A stretch of 30,134 nucleotides of DNA from CALLPQ01 sp039819545 (lineage in GTDB: Bacteria > Pseudomonadota > Alphaproteobacteria > Caulobacterales > Parvularculaceae): NCBI GenBank assembly GCA_039819545.1, contig JBCBRS010000032.1:1-30134 (forward strand), written 5' to 3'. Positions within the stretch are counted from its first letter, which is position 1; each line of letters starts with the position of its first letter. The notes under the pieces are model-generated. The model was given only the letters and a program-made list of their open reading frames with translations. It ran no database searches and was not told the origin of the DNA. The translations under genes and the position numbers were made by a program. Positions 1 through 8,139 of the stretch are shown here, in pieces.

Positions 1-10
1 ACCGGGTCAC

Positions 11-151
11 GACGTCAACCGCGTCAGGGGTCTCACGGCCTCCTTCCCGCACCTAAATTAGCATAGGCAGACAATACCGGGGTCTCGTAATTGGGGTACG
101 GAGGATGCGTCAACAGTTCCCGGGTCGGCGCTGCGCTTGCCCGGGAATACG
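11..151. repeat. Left copy of the end repeat, inverted relative to the right end
   Basis: This segment reappears as its reverse complement at 29994-30134. Read by eye, the two copies align without gaps with about eight mismatches, and the outer 66 or so bases are identical. The inner part holds a palindrome with arms TTCCCGGG (117-124) and CCCGGGAA (140-147), the same hairpin that recurs at 701, 819 and 935. The outer part, from GACGTC inward, occurs nowhere else in the window. The likeliest reading is two members of a dispersed intergenic family, with the window or contig ending at them. Confidence 0.85.
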
Positions 152-178
152 GCCTTACTGTTATTATCTACCCCGTGT

Positions 179-199
179 CCCCGGGCGTAAGACCCGGGG
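179..199. repeat. Second palindrome type of the repeat family (CCCCGGG hairpin)
   Basis: The arms CCCCGGG (179-185) and CCCGGGG (193-199) flank a seven-base loop. The same hairpin with the same loop returns at 764-784, and degenerate forms lie at 648-666 and 882-900. It sits about 60 bases after the TTCCCGGG palindrome of the left end repeat, the same order and spacing as in the array at 648-965. The repeat module therefore starts here and is interrupted by the GIY-YIG gene. Confidence 0.75.
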
Positions 200-308
200 C
201 CTGTTTCAATAGGTTCGGAGTCTGCATCAACAGATCCCGGGTTTCTTAACCGGGCACGAAGGAGATAAAAAACATATCGGAGGTCGGGCCCCGCGTTACG
301 GTTATACA

Positions 309-620
309 TTAACCCAGGAAAACGATTCCGAGATCACGCCATTCGGGGTTCATCTCCTGAACAAGGGTAACCTTCCACGACCTTGCCCATCGTTTTATCC
401 GGCGTTCGCGCTCTTTGGCATCATCGCGATTTTCGTGAGGTTCATACCAGACCAACTTTTCACAATTATAGCGATCGGTGAAACCTTTGTGCTGATGGTT
501 TTGATGCTCAAAAACTCTCTTCGCCAAATCATCTGTATGGCCCGTATAAATAACTGTGTTATTTTTGTTCGTCATCATATAGACGTAAAACATAAACGGA
601 GTATGGCGATCTGCCATCAT
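309..620 (-). CDS. Small GIY-YIG family nuclease embedded in palindromic repeats
   Basis: This 103-residue protein is essentially one GIY-YIG domain of the short, stand-alone type (YhbQ/UPF0213-like). The first motif reads YVY at residues 12-14 and the second YTG at 25-27. They are followed by the usual pattern of basic residues including R35, a Glu/Lys/Arg-rich stretch around residues 70-75, and the NPEW ending typical of this group. The family folds as a metal-dependent endonuclease, but the role of these single-domain members is poorly known. The start ATG at 620 is followed directly by a second ATG, and I see no strong ribosome binding site. The gene lies between palindromic repeats on both sides (117-199 and 648-965) with no other gene nearby, so it may travel with or act on the repeats. 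That is inference. Confidence 0.8.
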   Translation of the reverse strand: MMADRHTPFMFYVYMMTNKNNTVIYTGHTDDLAKRVFEHQNHQHKGFTDRYNCEKLVWYEPHENRDDAKERERRIKRWARSWKVTLVQEMNPEWRDLGIVFLG

Positions 621-647
621 TACTCAATAGCCCTGTTCACGGCAAAT

Positions 648-965
648 CCCCGGACTTGATGCGGGGTCTGTTTCAACGGGTCCGGAGTCTGCATCAACAG
701 TTCCCGGGTCGGCGCTGCGCTTGCCCGGGAATACGGCATAAGGCTTCGACACATATCCCGTGTCCCCGGGCGTAAGACCCGGGGCCTCCCAAAGCAGATT
801 CGGAGGTTGTTGCAACAGTTCCCGGGTCGGCGCTGCGCTTGCCCGGGAATACGGCATAAGGCTTAGAAACACACACCGTATCCCCGGACTTGATCCGGGG
901 TCTTTCAATTGGGGTACGGAGAATGCAACAACAGTTCCCGGTTCAGCGCTACGCTTGCCCGGGAA
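648..965. repeat. Tandem array of two alternating palindromes, period about 117 bp
   Basis: Two hairpin types alternate. Type A (TTCCCGGG...CCCGGGAA with a GC-rich 15-base loop) lies at 701-731, 819-849 and 935-965, the last with one arm decayed. Type B (CCCCGGG...CCCGGGG or shorter) lies at 648-666, 764-784 and 882-900. Spacing from A to A and from B to B is 116-118 bases, giving about three tandem modules. Links between hairpins are also conserved, for example GCATCAACAG just before A and ATACGGCATAAGGCTT after it. The array ends about ten bases beyond the LysM gene stop. Open reading frames across it are by-products of the repeat. Confidence 0.85.
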
Positions 966-975
966 TACGGGTTCC

Positions 976-1953
976 CTAATTTCCCTCTTCGCTCTCACTG
1001 GCGTCCTCCGGGACGGACAGGACTTGACCGGGAAAGATCAGGTCGGGGTCGCGGATCTGGTCCACATTTGCTTCATAGATAATCGTATACTGAGCACCAC
1101 TGCCATAGGCGCGGCGGGCAATACGCCAGAGGCTGTTGCCTGGCTGGACAACCACCTGGCCATCACGCAAGGCAATCTGTTCAGAGGTCGCCCGCTCAAA
1201 GGGGAGCTCAATCACATATTCGGCGCGGCCATCATCACTATACTGAATGATCAGGAGGGAGTAGACCCCCGGTGCCATCGCCGCGATCGCCGTCCAGCGG
1301 CCGGTGGGCCCGGACGTGACCGAGGCCAGTAATTGCCGGTTCACCAGAATATCAACCCGCTTGTTCGGGTCAGCACGGCCAGAAAAAATCACGCTTTCGG
1401 AATCATCATAGTCAATGGTGTCGAGGCTTAACGGGCCATACCCGGCATCGGCGGGCCGGACGGTCTGGATGACTTCTGTTGCGCCGCCCGGCGTGGTGCG
1501 CACAATCAACGGACGCTCTCCCTCTTCGGGCACATGGATGACAACCGTTTCGGCGGAGCGCAATTCGAGCCCGTCTGGCGTTGTCATGGTCAGGGAAAGC
1601 TCTGTCGTGCCGCCGCCGAGCGGCGCATCGGTCACCACAATCCACGAGCCGCTGGCGTCCACGGCTGTGGTAGCCAGGACTTCCCCATTGGCGATGATGC
1701 TGATCTCAGAGTCTGGCTCGCCAATACCGGCAATGACGGCGTTGCCGCCTGCATCGACCCGAACAATATCAAAACTTGGCGGCATGGGCCCGAGGGCGCC
1801 CGGCGCGGGCGCCGGATCACTGTCGGGGTCCGGTTCGAGATCAACACTTTCCTGATCATTTTTTGGCAGATCAAGCAGATGAAACCGCTCCACCGCTTTC
1901 CACGCGATAAAGCCCAGCATTAACAGCAGCAGAAAAAGAACGACAAATCGCAT
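976..1953 (-). CDS. Membrane-anchored LysM-domain protein
   Basis: A 325-residue protein predicted to sit in the cell envelope. A single hydrophobic segment begins right after the start (MRFVVLFLLLLMLGF), followed by an Asp/Pro/Ala-rich linker at about residues 35-55. The middle contains two or so beta-rich Ig-like segments with Gly-Arg-Trp and Gly-Ser-Trp motifs. The last 50 residues form a LysM domain, with a PGNSLWRIARRAYGSG core and a DLIFPGQVLSVP end, which in this family binds peptidoglycan or chitin-like glycans. I place the start at the ATG at 1953, immediately before the hydrophobic segment. An in-frame TTG at 1977 would add eight polar residues. Alphaproteobacteria often carry one such Ig-like plus LysM protein, but its exact role is unknown. 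The gene is divergent from the LOG gene. Confidence 0.85.
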   Translation of the reverse strand: MRFVVLFLLLLMLGFIAWKAVERFHLLDLPKNDQESVDLEPDPDSDPAPAPGALGPMPPSFDIVRVDAGGNAVIAGIGEPDSEISIIANGEVLATTAVDASGSWIVVTDAPLGGGTTELSLTMTTPDGLELRSAETVVIHVPEEGERPLIVRTTPGGATEVIQTVRPADAGYGPLSLDTIDYDDSESVIFSGRADPNKRVDILVNRQLLASVTSGPTGRWTAIAAMAPGVYSLLIIQYSDDGRAEYVIELPFERATSEQIALRDGQVVVQPGNSLWRIARRAYGSGAQYTIIYEANVDQIRDPDLIFPGQVLSVPEDASESEEGN

Positions 1954-2173
1954 GTGACCAACCCATCTCTTCGCCAAGAAAACCCAAAGCGCCCCAGTGG
2001 CGGAAGTCTAAGCCTTCGCCGGGCTCGGTGCAAATCGCGGACACAGGTCGGAGCCCTTGTCAGCTCAAAAACCAGTTCCCACTTCCAGCGTTGCGCCTTA
2101 CGGTGGGACTAAACCGACGAAGAAATAAAGCGCGGTCAACCGCGCACCAACCGCCTGAAAGAGTGATCAACCC

Positions 2174-2728
2174 ATGAAATCGATTTGTGTCTATTGTGGC
2201 TCCAGCCCCGGTGACGACCCGGCCTTTTCAAATACCGCCAAGGAAATCGGCCAGCTCGCCGCCGAGCGCGATTGGCGGGTTGTGTATGGCGGCGGGCGCA
2301 TGGGACTGATGGGTGACACCGCCTCCAGCGCCCGTGACCATGGCGGCAAGGTCTATGGGGTGATCCCAAAATTCCTCACCGAAATTGAGGGCATTCTGGA
2401 AGGCGTTGAGCACAAGATTGTCGAGACCATGCATGAGCGCAAAATGCTGATGTTTGAGGAAGCGGATGTGTTTTGCACTTTGCCGGGCGGGATTGGCACG
2501 TTGGAGGAGATTATCGAGACATTGTCGTGGGCGCGGCTATCGCTGCACCACAAGCCGATCATCGTTGCGAATATCAATGATTTCTGGTCCCCGCTGGAAG
2601 AATTGCTGAACCACATTGTGGACCGCCAGTTTGCCCCCGACTTCATGCTGAAGAGCATCCAGTTCGTGAACAGCGCAGAGGCGGTCTTTGACGCCGCCGA
2701 AGATGCGCTCTTACGCAATAAGGCCTGA
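2174..2728 (+). CDS. LOG family protein (TIGR00730), nucleoside 5'-monophosphate phosphoribohydrolase type
   Basis: The 184-residue protein matches the LOG/TIGR00730 Rossmann-fold family along its whole length. It has the CVYCGSSPG start, the GGGRMGLMG nucleotide-binding stretch near residues 39-47, and the diagnostic PGGIGTLEE motif at 105-113, preceded by MHERK with the conserved Arg. Family members release ribose 5-phosphate from cytokinin-type or other nucleoside 5'-monophosphates; many bacterial members are housekeeping hydrolases rather than hormone makers. The ATG at 2174 has a GAAAGAG ribosome binding site close upstream. The stop lies one base before the likely start of the ribbon-helix-helix gene, so the two probably form an operon. 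Confidence 0.93.
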   Translation: MKSICVYCGSSPGDDPAFSNTAKEIGQLAAERDWRVVYGGGRMGLMGDTASSARDHGGKVYGVIPKFLTEIEGILEGVEHKIVETMHERKMLMFEEADVFCTLPGGIGTLEEIIETLSWARLSLHHKPIIVANINDFWSPLEELLNHIVDRQFAPDFMLKSIQFVNSAEAVFDAAEDALLRNKA

Positions 2729-2729
2729 C

Positions 2730-2981
2730 GTGAAAAAAAGGTCCGTCACCTTGAACGGGCACCGCACCAGCCTTTTGCTGGAGCCGATATTCTGGGATGC
2801 ACTGGAGACGATTGCCAGGCAAACAGACCAATCCCTCGCGGGGCTGATACAGGATGTGGATGCGGCCCGAACCCTTGACGCTCTTGATGATCCCGGCACG
2901 GATCATGTCTCATCTATGCCGAACCTGGCTTCGGCCTTGCGCATCCATGTGGTCAAGTGGCTACAATCACGAAGCGGCTGA
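2730..2981 (+). CDS. Ribbon-helix-helix domain protein (RHH_4 type)
   Basis: This short protein matches the alphaproteobacterial ribbon-helix-helix group: KRSVTLNGHRTSLLLEP forms the strand and turn, and FWDALETIARQTDQSLAGLI forms the two helices. Such proteins usually bind DNA as dimers; here the target is unknown. I choose a GTG start at 2730, giving 83 residues. It begins one base after the upstream stop, has AAGG at 2720-2723, and starts directly on the conserved domain. An ATG at 2703 and a TTG at 2688 are in frame but lie inside the LOG gene. Its 3' end overlaps the convergent GlnE-like gene by about 15 bases. Confidence 0.85.
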   Translation: MKKRSVTLNGHRTSLLLEPIFWDALETIARQTDQSLAGLIQDVDAARTLDALDDPGTDHVSSMPNLASALRIHVVKWLQSRSG

Positions 2982-5900
2982 GAACCGATCATCCCGGCCC
3001 TGAACAATCTGCGCATAGAGGCGTAAGCCATCATCGGCGTAACCGCGCAGGATCGGTCCGGTTTGCTCAAACCGATTGACACCGCACGCTCTGGCGAGAA
3101 GCGCACCAAACCGTTTGCGGATCGGGGATGCATCGGGTGATTGCCAGGCAGAAAACGCTTTCACAACATTGATCTGACGCCAGAAATCGCGGGCATGGAT
3201 CAGCGAGTGAGCCGTTTCCGCTTCAATCAATCCAGCATCCGCCATGGCGAGGAGGGCGTCACGCGGGGCCGCAGCGCTGAGGAAGGGGTGGCTCGCCGCA
3301 TGCCGGAAGAACAGGATACTGATCATCAAATCGATATCCTGTGCGGTCCCATCGCGCTGATCCACCACCCAGAGCGTTGCATCGCCGTGTGCGGCCCCGG
3401 GGCGCAACCGACGTTGGGCCCGTACCCGATCAAGGTCACGCACCGTAAAATGGGCCCGGCGACTGTTTTCACCCGCATCGCGCAGAATTTCGGCAGCGTT
3501 TTGTCGGGCTTTGTCGCTGCCCGCAAACACAACAGCGCGGGCAAGCGCTATCTGGTCGTGGCATTTTGCATCCGTACGGACAAATTGCTGCCATGCGGTT
3601 GCGGGCGAGACGAGCGGGCCCGTGGGTCCGCCGGGCCGGATGGTAAGATCGGGACGCAGACAGAAAAACCTGTCTTCAAAGGTGCCAAGATGGCCCGTGA
3701 AGGATTTGGCAAAACGCCCCGCTTTTTCGATGATCCCTTTGGCGGGCGTGCGGCTGGTCAGCATAAAGCCGAGGCCCATCCGCTGACCAGCAAGGCTATT
3801 GGCGTCCTGGGAGAGACAGAACAGGGCCAGGTTTTGCAAACCTTTGCGATCCGCCGCCGGGGTTTGGGCCATGGTCAACCGGTACAGTGCCGACAGGATA
3901 ATACCGTGCACAGCCTCCGCGGCATCGGCGATACGGGCAAAATCTGCCGCCGGGTCCGTGGCGCAAAACGCAAGATGGGCGAGCACCCGGGCGTGCCAGT
4001 GGCGCAAATCGCCAAGCGTATCCTCGCCAGCGTCGTCTTCAATTGGGGGGAGCGGATAAAGCTGGACAAAAAAGTCGGGATTTGAAAGCTGCGCGCGCAG
4101 ACTTTCATCCGTACACAGGGCAATAAGATCATCTGGCGCGTCAGTGATCAGCGGATCCAACGCATCGGGGAAGCACCCTAGCCCATCCACAAGCTGAGCA
4201 CGCGGGATATCATCCGTTGCCAGAATAGTGTTGAATGCGGCGCCCGTCCGCGCGCCGGTGAGCAGCCGATCAAACTGCGCCACAGCGCGATTAGGGTATT
4301 GGGTCTCACCAAAATTCGTTAACAGGCCGGGTGCGCGTTCGGCAAAGCGGGTCGCGTCACCCTGTTCACTTGCATCCGTCTGCTGACGCCATGTTTCGAT
4401 CATCAGGCTGGTGCCGCTACCATCGGTAAAGCCAAGGTCCTCCAGCTTGGCGGCATCGCCCGATGGGGCGACGGCGTTCATATACCGGCTGAAGGCCTGA
4501 CGCGGCCCCAGCACCAATTGCCGGTGACAGCTTTGGGCATCCGCATGAAACCCCGCGATCAGGGTACGAAGCGATACCGCGCCATCAAAGCCACTGAGGA
4601 TCGCATGGCCGTCTTGTACATCACCGGGCCCACGACCGGGCCCAATACCGGACATCGCGGGGGTGCCTGAAGTCGGGCCGTCGATCCAGTAGGCAGCATC
4701 ACGCACGGCAGCGAGCGAGTGCAGGCCCACAACAAACCGCTCCGCCATGAGGGGCGGGACAAGCCCGGCGGTTTGCGCCGCTCTCATCAGATCGGCGGTT
4801 GGCGCGATACGAAAAACCGGGCGATGATGGCCGAGCGTTGCGCGGCAGATTGTGCCAATCGCCCGGTAATGGGCAAAGGCAGCTTTCACCTGGCCTTTTG
4901 GCTCAGTGGCCACCGCGCCGCCTTGCGGGGGAACGCCATCGGTGCGCAGAAACGGGCGCGCCGACCAGATCGGCTCTTCCGCGGCCTCCAGAAAAGCGCC
5001 GCCGCATTGGCGATCACCGGCAACAACACGCGCCGAGGCAAGCCATGCGCGCTCATCATCGGCCCCTTGCGTGGCGATCATGCGAAGAACGTGGTCCGTG
5101 CGCTCAAGCAGTCCCGCCCCGTTGATCTTGGACCCAAAGGGCGTACACAGATGATAGAGCGCTCGCTCACCGGTCTTGCCTTCGATCACATCGCGGAACT
5201 CAACGCTGATCCGCACCAGCACCCGCTCCATATGGCTGACGGCATCACGCGGAAACCGGTCAGGATCATAGAGGATCGCAAGATCAAGGGGCCCGGTCCA
5301 GTCGGTATCCTGGTGGGCGAAGTCACCGCCTGCCAGCAAGAACAGACCATTCAGCGGTACACTGCCGAATTTCTCGTCTGGTTGTCCGGACTGTGATCCG
5401 TCTGTCTCTTGATACCCCGCAAGCGCGAACTCCCCGCGCTTGATCGCGCCGCGCACCAGCCACGCAAGTGCCGCCTCACAAATACGTTCGGCAAGATCCG
5501 TTCGCGTCTGCGCTGCGGTTTGGGTATCAAACGTGCTGTTCCTGTCACCAGCGATGAGCGCCATGGACAGGGCAAGATCAGCGCGCTCTTTGATGGGCAG
5601 CAACACCTGGCGCAACGCAGCGATGCCGCCCGAGCCCCAATCGAGGGATGAGAGCTGTTTCGACAACGCGGCGATTTCATTGCTGGCCCCGCCCACCAGC
5701 GCGCGGGCCGCCGTCGATGGATATTTGAAACACAAATCACTGAGGAACGGGGCCTCACCAAACACCTTGAGCAAATGCAGCCGGTGATGGGGATGATCAA
5801 GCGATGCGGTAAGATCGGCGTCGGTGTCACTGCCCGAACCGGAGTCGGTCACGAGCGAGCCCTGGCTACGCGCATCGACGGTGAGCGCTTCGCCTAATCG

Positions 5901-6194
5901 GGCCCGCCACCGGGTCAGGCGAACCTGCGCCTCCCCCGGGGCCGTGCTGACCAGCGATGATGCGGGATCGGGCCCCCTTACTGGCCCGGTAACTGGCCCA
6001 GTGACGGGGCCAGTGACTGAACCAGTGACGGGGCCAGCAACGGCGGCGGGCTTTTGATACCTGTCCGGGGTGGGCAGACCATCATCGCTGGCGGCGTGTG
6101 CGCGCGTTACCGGGGGGCGATGGAGAACGGAGCGCTTGGGCCGCTGTCCCTCGGTGCCCGCAACGGATGGTGTGTCGGCTTTTCCTCGATACAT
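2967..6194 (-). CDS. GlnE-like protein with degenerate adenylyltransferase motifs, probable pseudoenzyme
   Basis: About 1075 residues. The architecture follows glutamine synthetase adenylyltransferase/adenylyl-removing enzyme (GlnE), which normally attaches and removes AMP on glutamine synthetase. The N-terminal helical part (HLLKVFGEAPFLSDL) and the mid-protein segment GLLTNFGETQYPNRAVAQFD match GlnE. So do the conserved RPGGPTGPL near residue 850 and the C-terminal helical domain. The catalytic motifs do not. Where GlnE has a GxGKLGxRE...SDLDL signature, the first domain reads LLAGGDFAHQ...GPLDLAILYD (P302, D304). The second reads LALFCLSQDANSL...GQRMGLGF near residue 800, with no acidic pair. 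The frame is open throughout, so the gene is maintained rather than a decayed pseudogene. Residues 54-73 are a Gly-Pro-Val-Thr repeat. The ATG at 6194 has a GGGGAAGCGGG stretch upstream; an in-frame TTG at 6296 is possible. Confidence 0.75.
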   Translation of the reverse strand: MYRGKADTPSVAGTEGQRPKRSVLHRPPVTRAHAASDDGLPTPDRYQKPAAVAGPVTGSVTGPVTGPVTGPVRGPDPASSLVSTAPGEAQVRLTRWRARLGEALTVDARSQGSLVTDSGSGSDTDADLTASLDHPHHRLHLLKVFGEAPFLSDLCFKYPSTAARALVGGASNEIAALSKQLSSLDWGSGGIAALRQVLLPIKERADLALSMALIAGDRNSTFDTQTAAQTRTDLAERICEAALAWLVRGAIKRGEFALAGYQETDGSQSGQPDEKFGSVPLNGLFLLAGGDFAHQDTDWTGPLDLAILYDPDRFPRDAVSHMERVLVRISVEFRDVIEGKTGERALYHLCTPFGSKINGAGLLERTDHVLRMIATQGADDERAWLASARVVAGDRQCGGAFLEAAEEPIWSARPFLRTDGVPPQGGAVATEPKGQVKAAFAHYRAIGTICRATLGHHRPVFRIAPTADLMRAAQTAGLVPPLMAERFVVGLHSLAAVRDAAYWIDGPTSGTPAMSGIGPGRGPGDVQDGHAILSGFDGAVSLRTLIAGFHADAQSCHRQLVLGPRQAFSRYMNAVAPSGDAAKLEDLGFTDGSGTSLMIETWRQQTDASEQGDATRFAERAPGLLTNFGETQYPNRAVAQFDRLLTGARTGAAFNTILATDDIPRAQLVDGLGCFPDALDPLITDAPDDLIALCTDESLRAQLSNPDFFVQLYPLPPIEDDAGEDTLGDLRHWHARVLAHLAFCATDPAADFARIADAAEAVHGIILSALYRLTMAQTPAADRKGLQNLALFCLSQDANSLAGQRMGLGFMLTSRTPAKGIIEKAGRFAKSFTGHLGTFEDRFFCLRPDLTIRPGGPTGPLVSPATAWQQFVRTDAKCHDQIALARAVVFAGSDKARQNAAEILRDAGENSRRAHFTVRDLDRVRAQRRLRPGAAHGDATLWVVDQRDGTAQDIDLMISILFFRHAASHPFLSAAAPRDALLAMADAGLIEAETAHSLIHARDFWRQINVVKAFSAWQSPDASPIRKRFGALLARACGVNRFEQTGPILRGYADDGLRLYAQIVQGRDDRFSAAS
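5976..6035 (-). repeat. Five 12-bp coding repeats in the GlnE-like linker
   Basis: Five consecutive 12-base units encode GPVT, GSVT, GPVT, GPVT and GPVR (residues 54-73 of the GlnE-like protein), followed by GPDP. Codons vary between units (GTC, GTT and GTA for Val), so the array is not freshly expanded. It probably forms a flexible, extended linker before the conserved region. The opposite strand is also open across it, which produces a spurious frame. Confidence 0.8.
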
Positions 6195-6467
6195 TTGACC
6201 CGCTTCCCCTTTCAGCATATGCCCGAAAGGGTGGCACGGTCGGCGTGAAGGGCCCGTTAAAACCGGGTTCGTTTTTAGTGAAAACCTGAACGCCAATCTT
6301 TACAAAACCGTAAGGCTGAGCCCTGCCAAGGACGCAAACCGGGCTGATCCGTACCAAGACATAAAGAAAAGGCCGGGGAGGGCACACTGGTACAAACCGG
6401 CAATTCATCCGTCGCAGACCCGGCAAAGGCAGGGCCCAAGGCAGGGGCCCCCGGTTTCCTTGGCCGT

Positions 6468-8063
6468 TTGGGCCGTCGTCTCAAGACCCAATTTCATACG
6501 GTGCAGGTCTGGCTCTTTGCTGTTCTGATCGGGGCTGCCGTTGGCTACGCGGTAATCGGCTTTCGCATGGCCATCGATTTGATCTCGATCCTATCTTTTG
6601 GCGAAACAGAAGAAACGATTGCCAGCGCCGCGGAGTCGTTGAGCTTCTGGCGCGCCTGGATGGCGCCGGTCATTGGCGGCTTTGTGGTGTCGGGGCTGAT
6701 GATGCTGGCCGACAGGTTTGACTGGCTGAAAAATGGCCGGGGCCAAGGCGTCTCTGATGTTATCGAAGCGCGCGCGGTGACGGGCGGGCTGATTTCGCTG
6801 CGGTCCGGGCTGGCGGCAGCGGCAATCTCCACCGTGTCACTCGGCTCTGGCGCAAGCGCTGGCCGGGAGGGGCCCGCCGTCCATCTGGGCGCGACCATCG
6901 CCTCTTTTCTCGACCGCTATTTCGATTTCTCCGTAAACGAACGACGCACGCTCTTAGGCTGCGGTGCAGCAGCGGCGGTTGCCACCAGCTTTAATGCGCC
7001 CATCGCCGGGGTCCTCTTCGCGCTGGAGGTTATTCTCGGCAATTATGCCTTGTCGATTTTTGGACCGATCTCTTTGGCCAGTGTCACCGCCGCGATTATC
7101 GGGCGGCTGCATTATGGGGATTTTGCGGCGTTTCAGGCCCCTTCCTACGGGGCGGCAGGCACGATTGAGGTCCCGCTGTCGGCTCTTCTCGGGCTCCTAT
7201 GCGGGCTCACCGCAATCATCTTTTTATGGCTGACGCGGTTTCTGACCGAACGCATTCGCGAGATTGCCACACGGCGGCAACTCTCCTTCATGGTGCTGCC
7301 TCCCCTGGGCGGTGCGCTTATCGGCCTTATGGGTGCGTTCCATCCGGAGATTTTCGGCGTTGGCTATGAGGCAATCACACGGGCTTTTGACGGCAGCTAC
7401 ACGCTCAGCGCCCTTTTGGTCATCCTTATCCTGAAGTTTTTGGCGACTGCCATAACCCTGTCCTGCCGGTTTGGCGGCGGTGTTTTTTCACCGGGACTTT
7501 TTCTTGGTGTTTTTGCCGGGGCAGCGTTTGGTCTGGTGATCAATGATCTTGTGCCCGGCGCTAATGCCGATCCCGGCTATTACGCCATGGTAGGCATGGG
7601 CGCGGTTGCCGGGGCGATCATGGGAGCCCCGATCTCCACAACCCTTATCGCCTTTGAGCTTACGGGTGATTATGGCATTACCATTTCCCTGATGGTCGCA
7701 GTGTCGGTGGCAACGCTGATCACCCAGACCGTGTTTCGAAAATCGTTCTTCCACTGGCAGTTGTCGCGGCGCGGCTATGACCTTTCCGATGGTCCGCAGG
7801 GCGTGTTGTTGCAAACGATCCGTGTACGCGAAGTCATGGAACAGATGCCACCGCAAAACCCGCTGGATAAAGAGGCGCCGCGTCTGATCGACAGCAACTC
7901 GCTTGGCAAAGCGCTGGCGACCCTTGAGGAACACGACGAGAGCGGTTTGCCGGTGGTGACCAACAAGGCCCCCGATGACCCGGTCGGCTATCTGACCCGG
8001 GTCCGGGCCTTGGGGGCCTATAACCGCGCCCTCATCGAAAGCCATGTGGAGCATCACCGCTAA
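6468..8063 (+). CDS. ClC family chloride channel or H+/Cl- antiporter with a partial CBS tail
   Basis: A polytopic membrane protein of about 531 residues. ClC hallmarks are clear: GSGASAGREGP with the gating glutamate at E134, SFNAPIAGVLFALE in the next helix, and FGGGVFSPGLFLGVFAGA later on. The first selectivity motif, usually GSGIP, reads GQGVSDVIEA, a variant seen in many bacterial ClCs. About 85 residues follow the channel; they start like a CBS pair (VREVM) but hold only one recognisable CBS unit ending VGYLTRVRALGAYNRAL. The start is uncertain. The only ordinary start codon in frame is the TTG at 6468, with no obvious ribosome binding site. A CTG at 6387 follows a strong GGGGAGGG and would add 27 residues. 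Whether it is a channel or antiporter cannot be read from sequence. Confidence 0.92.
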   Translation: MGRRLKTQFHTVQVWLFAVLIGAAVGYAVIGFRMAIDLISILSFGETEETIASAAESLSFWRAWMAPVIGGFVVSGLMMLADRFDWLKNGRGQGVSDVIEARAVTGGLISLRSGLAAAAISTVSLGSGASAGREGPAVHLGATIASFLDRYFDFSVNERRTLLGCGAAAAVATSFNAPIAGVLFALEVILGNYALSIFGPISLASVTAAIIGRLHYGDFAAFQAPSYGAAGTIEVPLSALLGLLCGLTAIIFLWLTRFLTERIREIATRRQLSFMVLPPLGGALIGLMGAFHPEIFGVGYEAITRAFDGSYTLSALLVILILKFLATAITLSCRFGGGVFSPGLFLGVFAGAAFGLVINDLVPGANADPGYYAMVGMGAVAGAIMGAPISTTLIAFELTGDYGITISLMVAVSVATLITQTVFRKSFFHWQLSRRGYDLSDGPQGVLLQTIRVREVMEQMPPQNPLDKEAPRLIDSNSLGKALATLEEHDESGLPVVTNKAPDDPVGYLTRVRALGAYNRALIESHVEHHR

Positions 8064-8139
8064 CCGCAATCACCGCCAACACCGCTGGGGCACACGGTAG
8101 TCATTGCAAAGCCGATGGGGCACGCCTATCCCTGCGCCC

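Noticed and set aside
58..309. Open frame with Pro/Gly/Arg-rich peptide through the left repeat
   Set aside because: It is a translation of the palindromes themselves; the same peptide motif recurs in the frames at 624-998 and 694-876, which is expected for a DNA repeat and not for a protein.
648..965. CRISPR-like array
   Set aside because: The period is about 117 bases, the intervening segments are conserved rather than unique spacers, and there are no cas genes.
4719..5396. Long + strand open frame of 225 codons
   Set aside because: It lies wholly within the GlnE-like gene on the other strand, shows no family features, and its length is explained by GC-rich antisense frames.
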